64,000 nucleotides of DNA from Odontocerum albicorne (GCA_949825065.1 OX463859.1:6982217-7046216); one strand, 5' to 3'. Counted from the first letter of the stretch, positions 42,731 to 54,569 are shown. The notes: a model not told the origin generated them from the letters alone. Numbers and translations: made by a program.

Positions 42731-43384
42731 TAAAGTTTTGTCTACATATTTCTGTAATATTAACACATTAAAACATATTTTGGGATAAAATAATCTGAAA
42801 ATGTGTATTATTTTTCACGAGCAGCCAATGCGTTCGCATTAAAAACACTATAATTGTATTTTTTTTTATTGTAAACTTCTTTATATTTTCACGCGTAATA
42901 TAAATATGATTAAGTAATTGGTTTTTATTTAGTCACCCCACTTGAATATTTTCACAACTAACTAGCAACATTAAGTTTTTGACAAATATAATGTTTACAA
43001 TTTAATTTATTATAATAACAAACACTTTAAAATACGTAATAATTTATACGAAAATAATACTTTTTACCCCATACTTACGATAATAATCTTGAGATATTTT
43101 GATATTCATCAATCTTTGAATATAGGGGGACCCCCGAGAGTTGAACCACTCACTGGCACGTAGTACTAGTACACCGGTTGTCTCGCCGCTAGGGTCGTAG
43201 ATAGCATTTAGAGTTTTGGTTGTGTACATCATGAACATCGGTCAGACTTTACGGGTCTTTTAAATTCACCAGTACTTTTTTAGAATATTCCTATTTCTCG
43301 TTAAACCCTGAATTATCTCGCTACTCGAAGAAACATTGATGCTTGAAGTTCGTTTGTGTGATTTTTTTATGCGTTTATCATTAT
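42731..43384. other. Unassigned; possible tRNA-like remnant at 43120-43215
   Basis: The minus strand near 43130-43205 has GTGGTTCAACTCTCGGGGGT, a B-box-like phrase. No second promoter element or paired arms support a tRNA gene. Confidence 0.35.
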
Positions 43385-43740
43385 TATCAAGCCAATTCTG
43401 ATGTTTCCTCTTATGACAACCGATCACCTCCTGATATGGTGATGTTATTGATCATTTGAAAGTGTTCCATTGTTCGTCAATGTTGTCATACATTCGTTCA
43501 ATATTGCCATCAAACTTATTCAGGTGTCTCCTCTTCTGATAACCGAACACCTCCTGACATACTGATGTTGATGATTTGAAAGTGTTCCATTGTTCATCAA
43601 TGTCGTCTTTTATTCGTTTAAAATTATCATCAAACTAGTTATGGTGTTTCGTCTTCTGACAACCAAACACCTCATGACATGCTGATGTTATTGATAATTT
43701 TAAAATAAGGCACTGTTCATCAATCTTATTTTTTTTAATG
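43385..43740. repeat. About 118-bp unit repeated three times
   Basis: Each unit contains a TTCTGA(C/T)AACC phrase with CACCTCCTGA(C/T)AT and a TGATGTT run. GAAAGTGTTCCATTGTTC and ATTCGTT follow. The first two copies are close and the third is more diverged. Confidence 0.85.
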
Positions 43741-44239
43741 TGAAATTTACATTTTTAAAGTATTACTGCATTTTTAAGTAGAGCTTTTATTGTAGTCGTT
43801 AAATTTACCTTACAGCCTATCAGATGGTGATCTCTTCAATATCGATCAGCATTGATTTATAACTCTTATGATACTGATATCTTTTTTATCACGCTTGAAT
43901 AGTCGAATGGTTTGATCGAGGGTGCTGTCATAATGTTTAGTATCTGTCGTTCCGGCGAAAAATGGTGTTGATTATCACTAAGTTATGTTGTGAACATTTC
44001 TTGAGAAGGAATATGTCATTAGAAATGATTTTGCCAATTATATTGTGTCCTAAAACTTCTTTCTTTACCAATTCTCCTCATTCATTCTCGCATTGAAATC
44101 ATATTGTAGGAAAAAAATATCTGCTTGAAGAACATTTTTAATCACGACCTCAAAATGATTAAATAATTCATTTTGGAGTTGTCTTCTGCATCCAAAGTTG
44201 GAGATGTAAGCACTTAAAGTAGCATATTGATTTTTTTAC

Positions 44240-44760
44240 ATGTCATTCATTTATTCCAACAATCAGAACTGACAATTTGTTTACAATGCTGTTTTTCTAT
44301 ATCAAAACCAACACCATGTATTGAACGACTTCTTCTGCCTTGCCCTCTCAAATGGTAGTGTATATTCCAAGCTGTTTTTAAGATGCCCTTCACAAGTAGA
44401 GTTGCCGATAAAGCAACTATATCTACATTGTTTTTCCTCAATTCTCGTGCCATGAAAGCTGTCCTTGTTTCAGGTTTATTACTACTATTCGTATACACGA
44501 GTGTTTTGATGTTCCATGTGACTATACTGGTTTTTACTGTTTTTTTTTTTTAATGTTCTGACCACAATGTGGTAATTAATCCCTATGGGCGTGGCAACCC
44601 AGACAGGTAAACTATGTTTGAAGCATCGTTTCTAGCCTCCTCTTCTTGTGGGGTGAGCAGGGCGGACCCTCAATAGGACTGCTCAGTCACAGGTGTGGCT
44701 GCTGAAACAGTTAATTACCTACATCTTACTCAACTGTAGCGCCCTATTACCATCTTCGAT
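44240..44760 (-). pseudogene. RTE-type LINE 5' end with endonuclease start
   Basis: The minus strand reads VTWNIKTLVYTNSSNKPETR, then TAFMARELRKNNVDIVALSA and later GRRSRSIHGVGFDIEKQ. These fit the first blocks of the apurinic endonuclease domain of RTE LINEs. The usual catalytic Glu in ALSETR is Ala here (ALSATL). The upstream 5' region spans about 44530-44760. It is the only copy in the window that holds the 5' end of a LINE rather than the 3' end. Confidence 0.7.
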
Positions 44761-44849
44761 TTCCCTAAATTAACATTTCAAAGGGAAGGCCTTAATCCGT
44801 TTTTCATGCTCTTTATATGTTATTCACTTTCTACAACCGTAAATAAGTG

Positions 44850-45245
44850 TGCTCAGTATAAATTTACGACTTTTGTAGCCTGGTTGTAAGACGTTTTACA
44901 TCTATTCGAAGATTTTGGGTTCGATTCTCGATGGTACTTAAAAAAAGGGTCTCGGTCTGAAAGTAAAAGAGCCTGCCAGATATAAACACTTGCACGCGTC
45001 GAGTACGTGTGCGAGTATAGTACGTGGGAGTGTTGTTATGTTTTACGTGCGGTAGTGTTACCTATACGCACAATGACGAATCGCGAGCTCAGTGCCTACT
45101 CCATTAGTTCTCAACCGACAAACTCGATTGCCGGGGCCAAAAACAAGATTATTTCCCGGCCATGTTTTTCAGTATATCCAGAACATCAATTCGAATATAT
45201 AGAAGGCTATTATGAGAAAGAAAAATAGTAAAAAATGGAACCTTT
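44850..45245 (+). mobile_element. Second SINE family (copy 2)
   Basis: The head has TTTGGGTTCGATTCTCGATG as B-box. It continues into CGTCGAGTACGTGTGCGAGT, TTTTACGTGCGGTAGTGTTA and ACAATGACGAATCGCGAGCT, parallel to 16620-16960. The frame at 45007-45228 is a by-product of the repeat. Confidence 0.6.
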
Positions 45246-45699
45246 AAAATGCGGCGCCCACAATGTTAAAAATAAACAATTTAAAGAATAAAAACAAACA
45301 AAAAAATATATGAAATATTTGTTGCCGAAAACAATTTTATAACAAAATAACGGCCTTTGTTCAATTGAAATATTTTCCAATGAAATTTTGATTTATTCAT
45401 TAGAATCCCTTCAGAGACACTTCAATCGACGTATAGAAAATTTGTTTTTCTGAAACAATTGACATTTTATTTTAAAAGTTCAAAGAAGTATAAAGTATAT
45501 ACTCGTAAGTGTTTTCAATAACACCTTGTCATTAAATTATGTGTTACAGTCATTCAATGTTTATAAAAAAAAATTAAAATAACTTGAGCTCATCCAAATT
45601 CCACTTTATAAAACACTGCTAAGACATATGCTTACTTATCCACCAAAGGCCTGGTCTCCTACAAATGCATCGCACCTTGTGGTTTACAGTAAAACCTGG
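45246..45699. other. No gene recognised
   Basis: AT-rich sequence without supported features. Confidence 0.4.
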
Positions 45700-46035
45700 A
45701 GCTTAACTGAAACTCTGGAACCACTTACAAACCAATATTAGACTCGCTCCTTTCTTCCACTCGGTATGCTTTAAGAAGCGACTGAAAAAAATTCTAGACA
45801 GTAATATAACGTGTTTCATTCCTGATTCTTTCTTTTCTCTCCCCCAACTTTCCTCTCCCCCATCCTTTCCTTTTCCTTTGATTTATGATATCTTAGTTTT
45901 ATTTTAATGTTTATGTCCAGAAATGTCATAAATATGAACAATCTTTTTGGCGAACTAATAACTTGCTTTTGTCTGGTTGGTTGGAAGAGATTGCCGCTTG
46001 GCAATAAATCACCCTGATTGTTTTTATAATGAAGT
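45700..46035 (+). mobile_element. Jockey/CR1-like LINE 3' end (copy 5)
   Basis: It has ACTTACAAACCAATATTAGA, TGCTTTAAGAAGCGACTG, GTGTTTCATTCCTGATTC and GGTTGGAAGAGATTGCCGCT. It ends in AATGAAGTGCTACAAAAAAA. It is of the short 3' subtype. Confidence 0.75.
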
Positions 46036-46334
46036 GCTACAAAAAAATGGTGAGCATCATGGTTCTCCAGTATGTCTTGAATTCGACGCATCACCAGTCT
46101 CCATCTCCCGGTCCTGTGCCATGTTGAAGGCAGCCCTTAAGGAGGGTCAAATATTCTTCTTTATTCGATCCGTCAATTTCAAAGAACAGATCCCTTTCCC
46201 TCGCATTCTTCCAACCATCCCTACGATCACCAGCTTCTCCAAACTTACATTTTTTTTAGTAATATACCGTTAGGACTTGATATTTTTGTTATCTGCATGT
46301 TGTCGAAAGCCTTTCGGCAATCTGCAATTATTGG

Positions 46335-46595
46335 ATGATGGAATCGTTGGTGCACTTTGCGGTCTATGGGTTACTTAGCCACCGACTTCAACTATCTCTT
46401 CCTTATCATCGTACATTTTTCACTCCATATAGTGCTATGGAGAATGCTAGAGATTTAACTAATCGGATTTTAATTCTTCTGAGGTATAAACCAGTTAGTA
46501 CATATTTTTGTCAGGATTGTTCGGATCTCTGTTTTAATTCCTTAGCGAGTCTCGAATCGGTCTACGACGAGAACTTTTTTTACTGTGTTTTGTAA
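46335..46595 (+). pseudogene. Unrecognised ORF, possibly retroelement-derived
   Basis: An 86-codon frame has SAMENARDLTNRILILLRYK and CQDCSDLCFNSLASLES. The Cys-rich end could be a retroelement C-terminus but I do not recognise it. No promoter, splice site or partner supports a host gene. Confidence 0.25.
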
Positions 46596-46874
46596 ACACA
46601 AAAAAAACATAATATATCTATAGCGTTGAATATTCACATAATAATTCAATTAGATCCAGTGATTTCTCGGCGTTCATATAATCAACACCTTACATCTGCC
46701 ATTTTCCCAGAAAGACAAACAAAAATAGACGCGTTTCCCTCCGGTAAGCTTAATTAAGAAAGGTTTGTGTTTACGCGACAAATACAAAAGAACTTGTATC
46801 AAGAATTTCAGTATTAACATTGACGTTGTTAAAATATATTTGTCCGAAATAATCCTTACAATTTTATTTTACTA

Positions 46875-47100
46875 CATACAAACCAATGTAAGACTCGTTC
46901 CTTCCTTGGCATGCTTTTAGAAGCGACTGACAAAACACTTAGTTTTTGGTCAGCAAGATAACGTTTTTTTTTTCTTGATTTTTTTACTATCCATCATCCC
47001 TTCCTTTTCCTTCAGTGATGATATCGCACTATTACTTTTATTGTGTAACTGTTAAATTTTTTTATAAAATAAATAATCATTTGATAATGTTGTTTATAGT
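46875..47100 (+). mobile_element. Jockey/CR1-like LINE 3' end (copy 6), cut short
   Basis: It shares CATACAAACCAATGTAAGAC, a CTTTTAGAAGCGACTG block and the TATCGCACTATTACTTTTAT region. It breaks off at about 47085 into a Penelope tail scrap (GTTTATAGTTAAGGCATTAA), and an RTE piece follows. Confidence 0.7.
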
Positions 47101-47109
47101 TAAGGCATT

Positions 47110-47395
47110 AAAACCTAATAAGAACTTTTTGCGTGATCGTGTAAGGAACACTATAATCCGAGAGGTATGTGAGGTCCAACATGTGGTGAGATGGGGACGA
47201 CAGCGTCGACGATACTGGTACCAATATGTACAGAGAATGAATTCCACAAGAATTCCATACATAGCTCTGCATGGGGTGCCGGATAGACGGCGTCTACCAG
47301 GACGACCTCCGAAACGATGGAGAGATAGCTGGAGCTCAGCATCACAGGAGGACAATCCTGAGGTTACAGACTCTTGAATCTATAGAAAGTTTAAG
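47110..47395 (+). pseudogene. RTE-type LINE C-terminus
   Basis: The plus-strand frame reads FLRDRVRNTIIREVCEVQHV, VRWGRQRRRYWYQYVQRMN, then LPGRPPKRWRDSWSSASQED. These are the same ordered blocks as at 38460 on the other strand. It is preceded by a Penelope tail scrap and followed directly by LINE copy 7. Confidence 0.8.
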
Positions 47396-47399
47396 AAGA

Positions 47400-47735
47400 A
47401 GAACTCTTAATTTCTAGTCAGTAAAATAACGTGTTTCATTCCCGAATTTTCTTTTCCTTTCCTCTCCATCATCCCTTCCATTTATTTTGATTGATGATAT
47501 CTCACTTTATATGAAAAATAATGTTCGGGTAGTTGTCCGTCTTTGTAGGGTTCATGGGCATATGCTCACGTATGTGTTTATGGATTTCATGGGAATGGAT
47601 AGTCATTTGAATGATTTATGCAACCATTTAACTTGCTTCATTTACTTTTGTCTGGTTGGCTGGAAGAGATTGCCGCCTGGGAATAAGTCCGCCAGATTGT
47701 AGTTGCAATAAAAGTTTTAAATAAATCAATAAGAA
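47400..47735 (+). mobile_element. Jockey/CR1-like LINE 3' end (copy 7)
   Basis: It starts within ACTCTTAATTTCTAGTCAGT, continues with the long 3' subtype and its open small frame (47487-47702), and ends in AAAAGTTTTAAATAAATCAA. Confidence 0.8.
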
Positions 47736-47737
47736 CC

Positions 47738-47925
47738 TAATTAGAATATGCATCTGCAGTTTGGGCTCTTCATCCCCTTAATTATAAAAATAATATAGAA
47801 CAAATAAAAAAAAAATCTCAGATATCTTTGGAACTGAACAAATGGCGATTACTCAAAATATGCTCACCACGTCGAACTTCTTACGGTGTGTAACCATAGA
47901 CACCTCGAATGATATACAACCCTTA
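47738..47925 (+). pseudogene. LINE reverse transcriptase C-terminal remnant
   Basis: A plus-strand reading gives LEYASAVWALHPLNYKNNIE, matching the LEYAS.VW.P......IE.IQ block downstream of the catalytic core in CR1/Jockey-type LINEs. It decays after about 50 codons. Confidence 0.5.
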
Positions 47926-48717
47926 ACTACACTGTAATAACCCTAATAACATTTACTAAACACAAAACAAAAATTCAATTACTTTAAACCATCATCACAA
48001 TTCAGAAAAACATAGTGACTTCCAAGATGTCGAGATGATCGGCTCCTATTAAGTTATTGTGTTAGTTTTAATCCACAAATTGTCTTTGTACGAAACATTT
48101 TAAGTACAGAATAACAATGCTTTTATCATTTACATTATTACTTTAATTATTATAGTTAAATAAAACAGACATGTCACTCTACACTATAAACAAGTTTATG
48201 GTGTAGATGTTTTACCATTTAATAAATAATTTAAATTTAAAATTAAGTTGTACAATATAAATACCAAATAAATTAATAATAACAAAACTAATTTATGATA
48301 ATAAATTCAAGAATAAATGATAAATATAATTGTTTATCACAAAGAAATGTGTGGTTGAAATGAATATCCAATAAATGAAAAAAATACGCTCGTTCTTACC
48401 CAAATCAAGAGTTTATGTATATAAAAAAATACAAAATATGAACACGTAATAAAAATACGAAAATACTTCAAATGTGTGTTATTGGCGTAGTTACCGAAAT
48501 GGGGAAAAACTCATTCAAAATAATATTCGAAATTTCCTTTGTTTGAGAATAAAACATTCAAGTAAGTGTGAAAATAAAAAAAATATTCATTGGATAAATT
48601 GAGTCTTGGAAATCTCGAGTGGATTTTAAAGAGAAACAATATTCAACTTTTTCGAAATTTCAGATTCAACGATTATTCTTAAATGTACACTTGAACACTG
48701 TTTTTTGTACAGAGACT
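47926..48717. other. No gene recognised
   Basis: Very AT-rich sequence without supported features. Confidence 0.4.
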
Positions 48718-49650
48718 AAAATGTTAATAGGGGGTAATATTGATAATAAAATGTTAATACCGGGTAATATTTATAAGAAAATGTTAATAGGGGGTAATAT
48801 TTGTAAACAAATGTTAAAAGAGGATAGTATTTATATTTAAATGTTAATAGGGGATAATATTATTAATAAAATGTCAATAGGGGATAATAAAATGTAAATT
48901 AAGATAATGTTCATGATAAAATGTTAATAGGGGACAATTTGTATTGAAAAATGTTAATTGGGGATAATATTAATAATACAATGTTAATAGGGGATAATTT
49001 AGATAATAAAATGTTGATATAGGACAATATTGATAATAAAATGTTAATACGAGATAATATTGATAAGAAAACGTTAATAGGGGGTAATGTTGATAAACAA
49101 ATGTTAAAAGAGTATAATATTTATATTTAAATGTTAATATGGGATAATAAATTATCAATAGGGGATAATGGAACGTTAGTTAGGATAGCGTTGATGATAA
49201 AATGCTAATGGAGGACAATATTGATAGTAATATGTTAATTGGGGATAATATCAAAAAACGATGTTAATAGGGGATAATTTAGATAATAAATGTTGATAGA
49301 GGACAATATTGATAATAAAATGTTAATACGAGATAATATTGATAAGAAAACGTTATAGGGGGTAATGTTGATAAATAAATGTTAAAAGAGAATAATATTT
49401 ATATTTAAATGTTAATATGGGATAATTAAATATCAATAGGGGATAATGGAACGTTAGTTAGGATAGCGTTGATAATAAAAAGCTAATGGGGGGCAATATT
49501 GATAGAGAAATGTTAATTGGGGATAATATTAAAAAACAATGTTAATCGGGGATAATTTAGATACTAAAATGTTGATAGAGGACAATATTGATAATAAAAT
49601 GTTAACAGGGGATAATATCCGTAGTAAATTTTAATTAGAATATTTATATT
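48718..49650. repeat. 30-bp minisatellite, roughly 30 copies, with higher-order duplication
   Basis: The unit is about AAATGTTAATAGGGGATAAT followed by ATTGATAATA. The 30-base period keeps frames open on both strands (48619-48840 plus, 49158-48970 minus), giving 10-residue repeats that I do not take as genes. Blocks of about nine to ten units (about 48990-49250 and 49250-49540) match each other better than their neighbours. This shows a larger duplication. GGGG runs recur once per unit. Confidence 0.93.
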
Positions 49651-50647
49651 AGTAAATTTTAATTTCCGCCGGGCCGCAAACAGAATGTCAAATTTCAAGA
49701 AATTCGCCATGCAAAAATATTAAATATAGTATTTTTTCGCTTTCACGTTGACTTGTATTTTTAGTAATTGTTAAATAAATATAATTGGTATGATAATGCG
49801 ACACGATGGGTGCTGGTTTTCTCAGAATAGACAGTCATAAATCTACTCAGATACACTTACAGAGAACGGAAATATTTGCTCTTGGATAGTGAACTCGGAT
49901 GCAAAACCCTACCTAAATATATTTCCAATAATTTCATAATATGTAATTGTTTTCATTTTGGAATGGACCGGTGAGAGCAACAGTACATACAAGTAAAATA
50001 ATGTTAGAGACAGCACTGCAGCCAAGAATATCCAATATATTAGCAAAGATGCAACAGCAGGTTTCGCATTAGTTTGTTGAAAAAACCCCATTGTTTTTGT
50101 TAAATTTTAATTGTATCAGACAATGTTACAATTAAAATTGTTTAACTGTTATATGTATATTTGTTAATTATAGTTACATACTCGTATGTCCATCTGTCAC
50201 AATATAAGATTTAAAAAATATTAAATAAAAAAACTATTTTTATTTCAGTATTAGTGGTCCGCGAAATTTTTTTCCTTTTTTTACCGGTCCACAGGTCTAA
50301 AAAGGTTGGGGAACACTGGTTTATACCATACAACTCTTGCATAACAAGACTGCACAGATTGGGTAGTCAATATGAATATCGTGTGGATTTTCATATGGCT
50401 TTGACTACTTATATAGTAGAAGTCAAGTGAAATGAATTGACTAAGTTGAATGGATTTGCTTTTTGTTTTGTGGTTCTGCTTGTTATCTTTTTTCCTTTGG
50501 TTTGCTTGTATGGCAATGTTAAATTCTAAATTTTGTTGTATATATAAGGGTGGGTATGATAGGGAATTGTCATTGGTAGTATCACGCCCCTAAATGATCT
50601 GCGTTTACGTGGTATGAGATGTAGGTGACAAGTACAGCTTAATGAAA
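49651..50647. other. No gene recognised
   Basis: AT-rich; the minus-strand frame at 50091-49909 has one hydrophobic segment but no supporting context. Confidence 0.35.
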
Positions 50648-50716
50648 CAATTGAAGATAATTTTAATTTGTTTTATCCAACACTGTTTATTCTACTTTTT
50701 GTAACGGTTTGTAACC
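50648..50716 (-). mobile_element. Penelope-like terminal scrap
   Basis: AATTTGTTTTATCCAACACT, then GTTTATTCTACTTTTTGTAA, the outer part of the Penelope-like block in minus orientation. It joins LINE copy 8 about 25 bases downstream. Confidence 0.6.
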
Positions 50717-50739
50717 CTTAAAGTGTTACTAAGATTCCT

Positions 50740-51540
50740 ACCAAAAATTTATTCGTGCAATCTCTGGTCTTTTCGATTATGGAATATGCGGACGTCTGTT
50801 ACTTGGATGTTACAAAGGAACAGCTGGACAAATTACAGCGTCTTCAAAATGTTTGTTTAAGATTTATTTTCAACCTACGAAAGTACGATCATATAACTGC
50901 ATACCAGAAGGCATTGAACTGGTTGAATGCTAGAAATAGACGTCAAATTTACATACTGCCTCTATTGTATAGTATCCTTAACTGCCCCGCCGCCCCCTCT
51001 TATCTCGCCGAAAATTTTCAGCGTCTTTCCAATCATGGATTGGCATTACGCTTAAACATACGAGTATATTGTTTATTGGCCTTTCTAGTTCACCACTCCT
51101 CTTTTTTACGTCGTCCTTTACCGTCCATGCAGTGAGACTCTGCAATCAGTTACAAACCAATATAAAACTCGCTCCGTCCTTGGCATGCTTTAAGAATCGA
51201 CTGAAAAAACTCTTATTTTCTAGTGAGTAAAATAACGTGTTTCATTCCTGATTTTTCTTTTCCTTTCCTCTCTACCATCCCTTTCTTTTCTTTTGATTGA
51301 TGATATCTCACTTTATATGAAAAAAAATGTTCGGGTGATTGTCTGTCTTTGTGGGGTTTGTGGACATATGCTCACGTATGTGTTTATGTATATTGTGGGG
51401 ATGGATAGTCATTTGAATGGTTTATGCGGCCATGTAACTTGCTTAATTTACTTTTGTCTTGTTGATTGGAAGAGATTGCCGCCTGGCAATAATCCCACCA
51501 GATTGTATTTGCAATAAGTGTTAAATAAATAAATAAATCA
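50740..51540 (+). mobile_element. Jockey/CR1-like LINE 3' end (copy 8, longest coding part)
   Basis: It is the best-preserved copy. It holds the C-terminal coding part (50755-51230), the long 3' subtype with its small frame at 51293-51517, and the tail GCAATAAGTGTTAAATAAAT. Penelope-like blocks flank it on both sides. Confidence 0.85.
50755..51230 (+). pseudogene. Jockey/CR1-like LINE reverse transcriptase C-terminus
   Basis: The frame from 50755 reads FSIMEYADVCYLDVTKEQLD, then KLQRLQNVCLRFIFNLRKYD and HITAYQKALNWLNARNRRQI. This is the thumb-like region after the polymerase core in Jockey/CR1-type LINEs. A one-base loss in a T run near 51107 shifts the frame: the longer reading stops at 51135, and the other frame continues as TVHAVRLCNQLQTNIKLAPS, then LACFKNRLKKLL, to TAA 51228-51230. 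Copies at 23722 and 58520 support that second frame as the original end. The polymerase core and endonuclease are missing. Confidence 0.8.
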
Positions 51541-51710
51541 ACCCTACCAGTTTCGAGTCTTATTTGTGCTCCCCTGATGATGAGGTGAAAGCCTTGAAAC
51601 CGGTAGGGTTATACCGTTACATAAAGTGGAATGAACAGTGTTTGATAAAACAAATTACAATGTCTTTAAACCTCTACAATGTTAATGCCTTAATTGTAAA
51701 TAATAAATTA
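51538..51710 (+). mobile_element. Penelope-like terminal region, cleanest copy
   Basis: It contains GCTCCCCTGATGATGAGG, GTGAAAGCCTTGAAACCGG, TAGGGTTATACCGTTAC and AGTGGAATGAACAGTGTTTG. The tail is ACCTCTACAATGTTAATGCC. CTGATGA (51574-51580) and GAAA (51596-51599) flank a GAGG/CCTT stem, and CGGTA/TACCG form a second stem. Confidence 0.75.
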
Positions 51711-52199
51711 TAGATAACCCTTTTAGGGGAGTCTTTATGAGGACATATGAGAAATTTATGAATGTTAAAACTGCTTTTTAATTTATGCTGTGCATTTTAT
51801 TGTTTAATGATCGGTCTTTTGTGTCTGTATTTTATCTTTTTTTTTCAACAAAATTTTATGTATGGACATCTTGAGATATTTAGTGTTATACACTTGAGGT
51901 ATGCGGATAATGTATTTGTTATATGTATCCGTATTCCTCCTTTAAAAGGATATCAACAGTGACACCCAGTTGTTGCAGTGCAGGCTGTCCTTTGGAAAAT
52001 TCCTAGTTGAATTTAAAAAAGTAGATTTTTTGCATTGATGTGACAGTGCTTTTGTCTGGTTGTTATGTTTGACAAGTGTGAAAAATGTCCAAATAAATCA
52101 AAACACACGTTATTTTTTTATATTGTATATGAAAAATATTGTCTTATTATGTCGTTACATACGTTAAAAGAGATTTAAATTAATCAAAACACACATTGA
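51711..52199. other. No gene recognised
   Basis: A 66-codon hydrophobic frame at 51762 has no supporting context. Confidence 0.35.
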
Positions 52200-52340
52200 A
52201 AAATAATGTTATTTTCTTCTTATCTCTGATATGTGTACATCCCATAATACATCTCAAATATACATCCCATAATACATAATACATCCCAAATATACATCCC
52301 ATAATACATAATACATCCCAAATATGTGTACATAAATACA
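52200..52340. repeat. Short imperfect tandem repeat (ACATCCCATAATAC type)
   Basis: ACATCCCATAATACAT and ATACATCCCAAATAT alternate about six times. Confidence 0.8.
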
Positions 52341-52496
52341 TCCCAAGTAAATCAGAACACGTCAAAATATCATGAAAAAATATTGTCTTATTATATCTGA
52401 CACGTGTACAAAAAGTTATCCAAATAAATCAATACATATGTTAAAATCTCATAAAAAATATAATTGTTTTGTTTCGTTTGGAATGTATGATATAAA

Positions 52497-52640
52497 TTAA
52501 AACCCATGTTCAAAGATAGGCATTTCAATTAAAAACAAATGTTCGAAAATAGATATTTTAATTAAAAACACGTGTTCGAAAATGGGTATTTCAATAAAAA
52601 AACACAGGTTCGAAAAAAATATTTCAATGAAAAAAAAGAG
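52497..52640. repeat. About 34-bp tandem repeat, four to five copies
   Basis: The unit is about ATTTCAATTAAAAACAC, then GTGTTCGAAAATGGGT. It decays toward the right. The minus-strand frame through it (EIPIFEHVFL repeats) is a by-product. Confidence 0.8.
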
Positions 52641-53109
52641 ACTGCGAAAATTAAAAAAAAAACTTTGTGTTACGTACACGAAAAAGGCTGTCGTTAAAAT
52701 TAATATAAAGTGAGAATTTATGATTTTGCATGTTTTTCCATACCTCCCTCCAGGTATTCATTTCCTGCGTAATGTATGACGCTGGGAATTATCGTGACAT
52801 AATAGCGGGGAGATAAGCTCGTTTAAACATAAATCAATTAAGTACATCAATACAAAATAAAATGTTTTCCATGTGTTTCCATTTCCTTCTCTGGTTTCAT
52901 CCGTTTTGCGCGCGAAATGTAAAATGGCGCGTGTTTTTCGCGCGTTTTCCCCTACGTTTTATATGCTCCCTCTATTTCAACTGTTATACGTGATACAGAG
53001 AAACTTAACCTTTTAAAAATTATCGATTGTTTTAACTTAATATTTTTGTTATTATTCATTGTTACTGATAATCTATTACTGCACCACTTACTATTATTTG
53101 TAGAAGCCA
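52641..53109. other. No gene recognised
   Basis: A short GC-rich pocket with repeated GCGCG occurs near 52910-52945, otherwise nothing is supported. Confidence 0.35.
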
Positions 53110-53280
53110 ATTTAGAAATAATAATACAAGGATAATTTATATAGCGCCATTTAGAGAGCAAACTTTCTTCCAAGGGCGCTCCAAGTCGGGATTAAAACCA
53201 AGTATTATTGACAGATCAAAAATATTACAACAAAAAAAAACAATTTTGGTGTAAGGGTGGAAACAAACACTATCTCAATC
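53110..53280. repeat. Dispersed repeat X (copy 1)
   Basis: GATAATTTATATAGCGCCAT, TTAGAGAGCAAACTTTC, GGGCGCTC and TTATTGACAGATCA recur near 54570-54660 and 59510-59640. The GAGAGCA...GCGCTC pair is a likely inverted short motif. The class is unknown. Confidence 0.6.
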
Positions 53281-53520
53281 CTCTGGACCATAACTTGCGG
53301 TCATTATTAGAGGAGAAGGTGTGTGCTAAAAGATATCTCAATATTGAGTCATAACAACCTGCACTGAAAATATCTGTGAACACTATTTCGTTAGAAATCT
53401 GTGGACACTATTTCATTAGAAATCTGTGGACACTATTTCGTGAAGTGTGCGTGGGGTCTAAGATTGGTGGCCCACTCGATTAAAAGCGTGTATACAAGAA
53501 AAAGGTAGATATTTAAAATA

Positions 53521-53620
<100 letters not shown>

Positions 53621-53789
53621 TTTAACCAGTATTTGTTAGTTTAAATAAATTATCTTATTGATATTCCAAATTGTACTTTTTTAATTATACTTTTAATCAT
53701 AAGTGACATAATTCACGACAGGACTAGGTAATATATTAAGATACTAATGTAAGAATGTAAGTGAATAAGAAATTATCTTCTGACAATGT

Positions 53790-54185
53790 TGATCAAATGA
53801 ACATAGGAATCAAACACTTCACCAATGTAATTGTTATCAAATGAATATAGGAACCAAACACTTCACCAGTTTAATTACTATCAAATGAACATAGAAATAA
53901 AACACTTCACCAGTTTAATTACTATCAAATGAACATAGGAATCAAACATTTCACCAGTTTAATTGCTATCAAATGAACATAGCAATCAAACACTTCACCA
54001 ATATAATAACTATCAAATGAACATAGAAACCAAACACTTCACCAGTTTAATAACTATCAAATGAACATAGCAATCAAACACTTCACCAATATAATAACTA
54101 TCAAATGAACATAGGAACCAAACACTTCACCAGTTTAATAACTATCAAATGAACATAGCAATCAAACACTTCACCAATATGACTT
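53790..54185. repeat. 44-bp tandem repeat, about nine copies
   Basis: The unit is CTATCAAATGAACATAGGAA, then ACAAACACTTCACCAGTTTA with small changes. Two variants alternate toward the right: TTCACCAGTTTAATAACTAT and TTCACCAATATAATAACTAT. Confidence 0.9.
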
Positions 54186-54569
54186 CTCAACTGTCGTAGA
54201 AATTTGGCCTCGATTTGTTAGATAATAATTCACAAGACAATTGTTTTTAACTCCTTTTCGGTTGTTTCACATATATCATCTTCACACTTGTAGATCCTGG
54301 ATGATAATAAAGATCGCAACTCGTAATTTCCTTTACTTCCTTAAAATATTCCTTCCATAGTTTCTGCTGAGTTTAATCTTTGTTATTTTTATCTACTTTT
54401 TTGTCCTTTATTCTACGCATTCTTCCTGCATTCAAATTTCTCTGTTTTATTTCAAGAGATTTTAATATTTTGTCATAGATTCACAGTAAGCTTTTTTAAA
54501 TCGCCATTCATTGTTTTTCATTTAAGCGCTGCCACTTTCATATTCTTACACTCTCTACATTAAAAGAAA
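54186..54569. other. No gene recognised
   Basis: AT-rich sequence without supported features. Confidence 0.4.
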
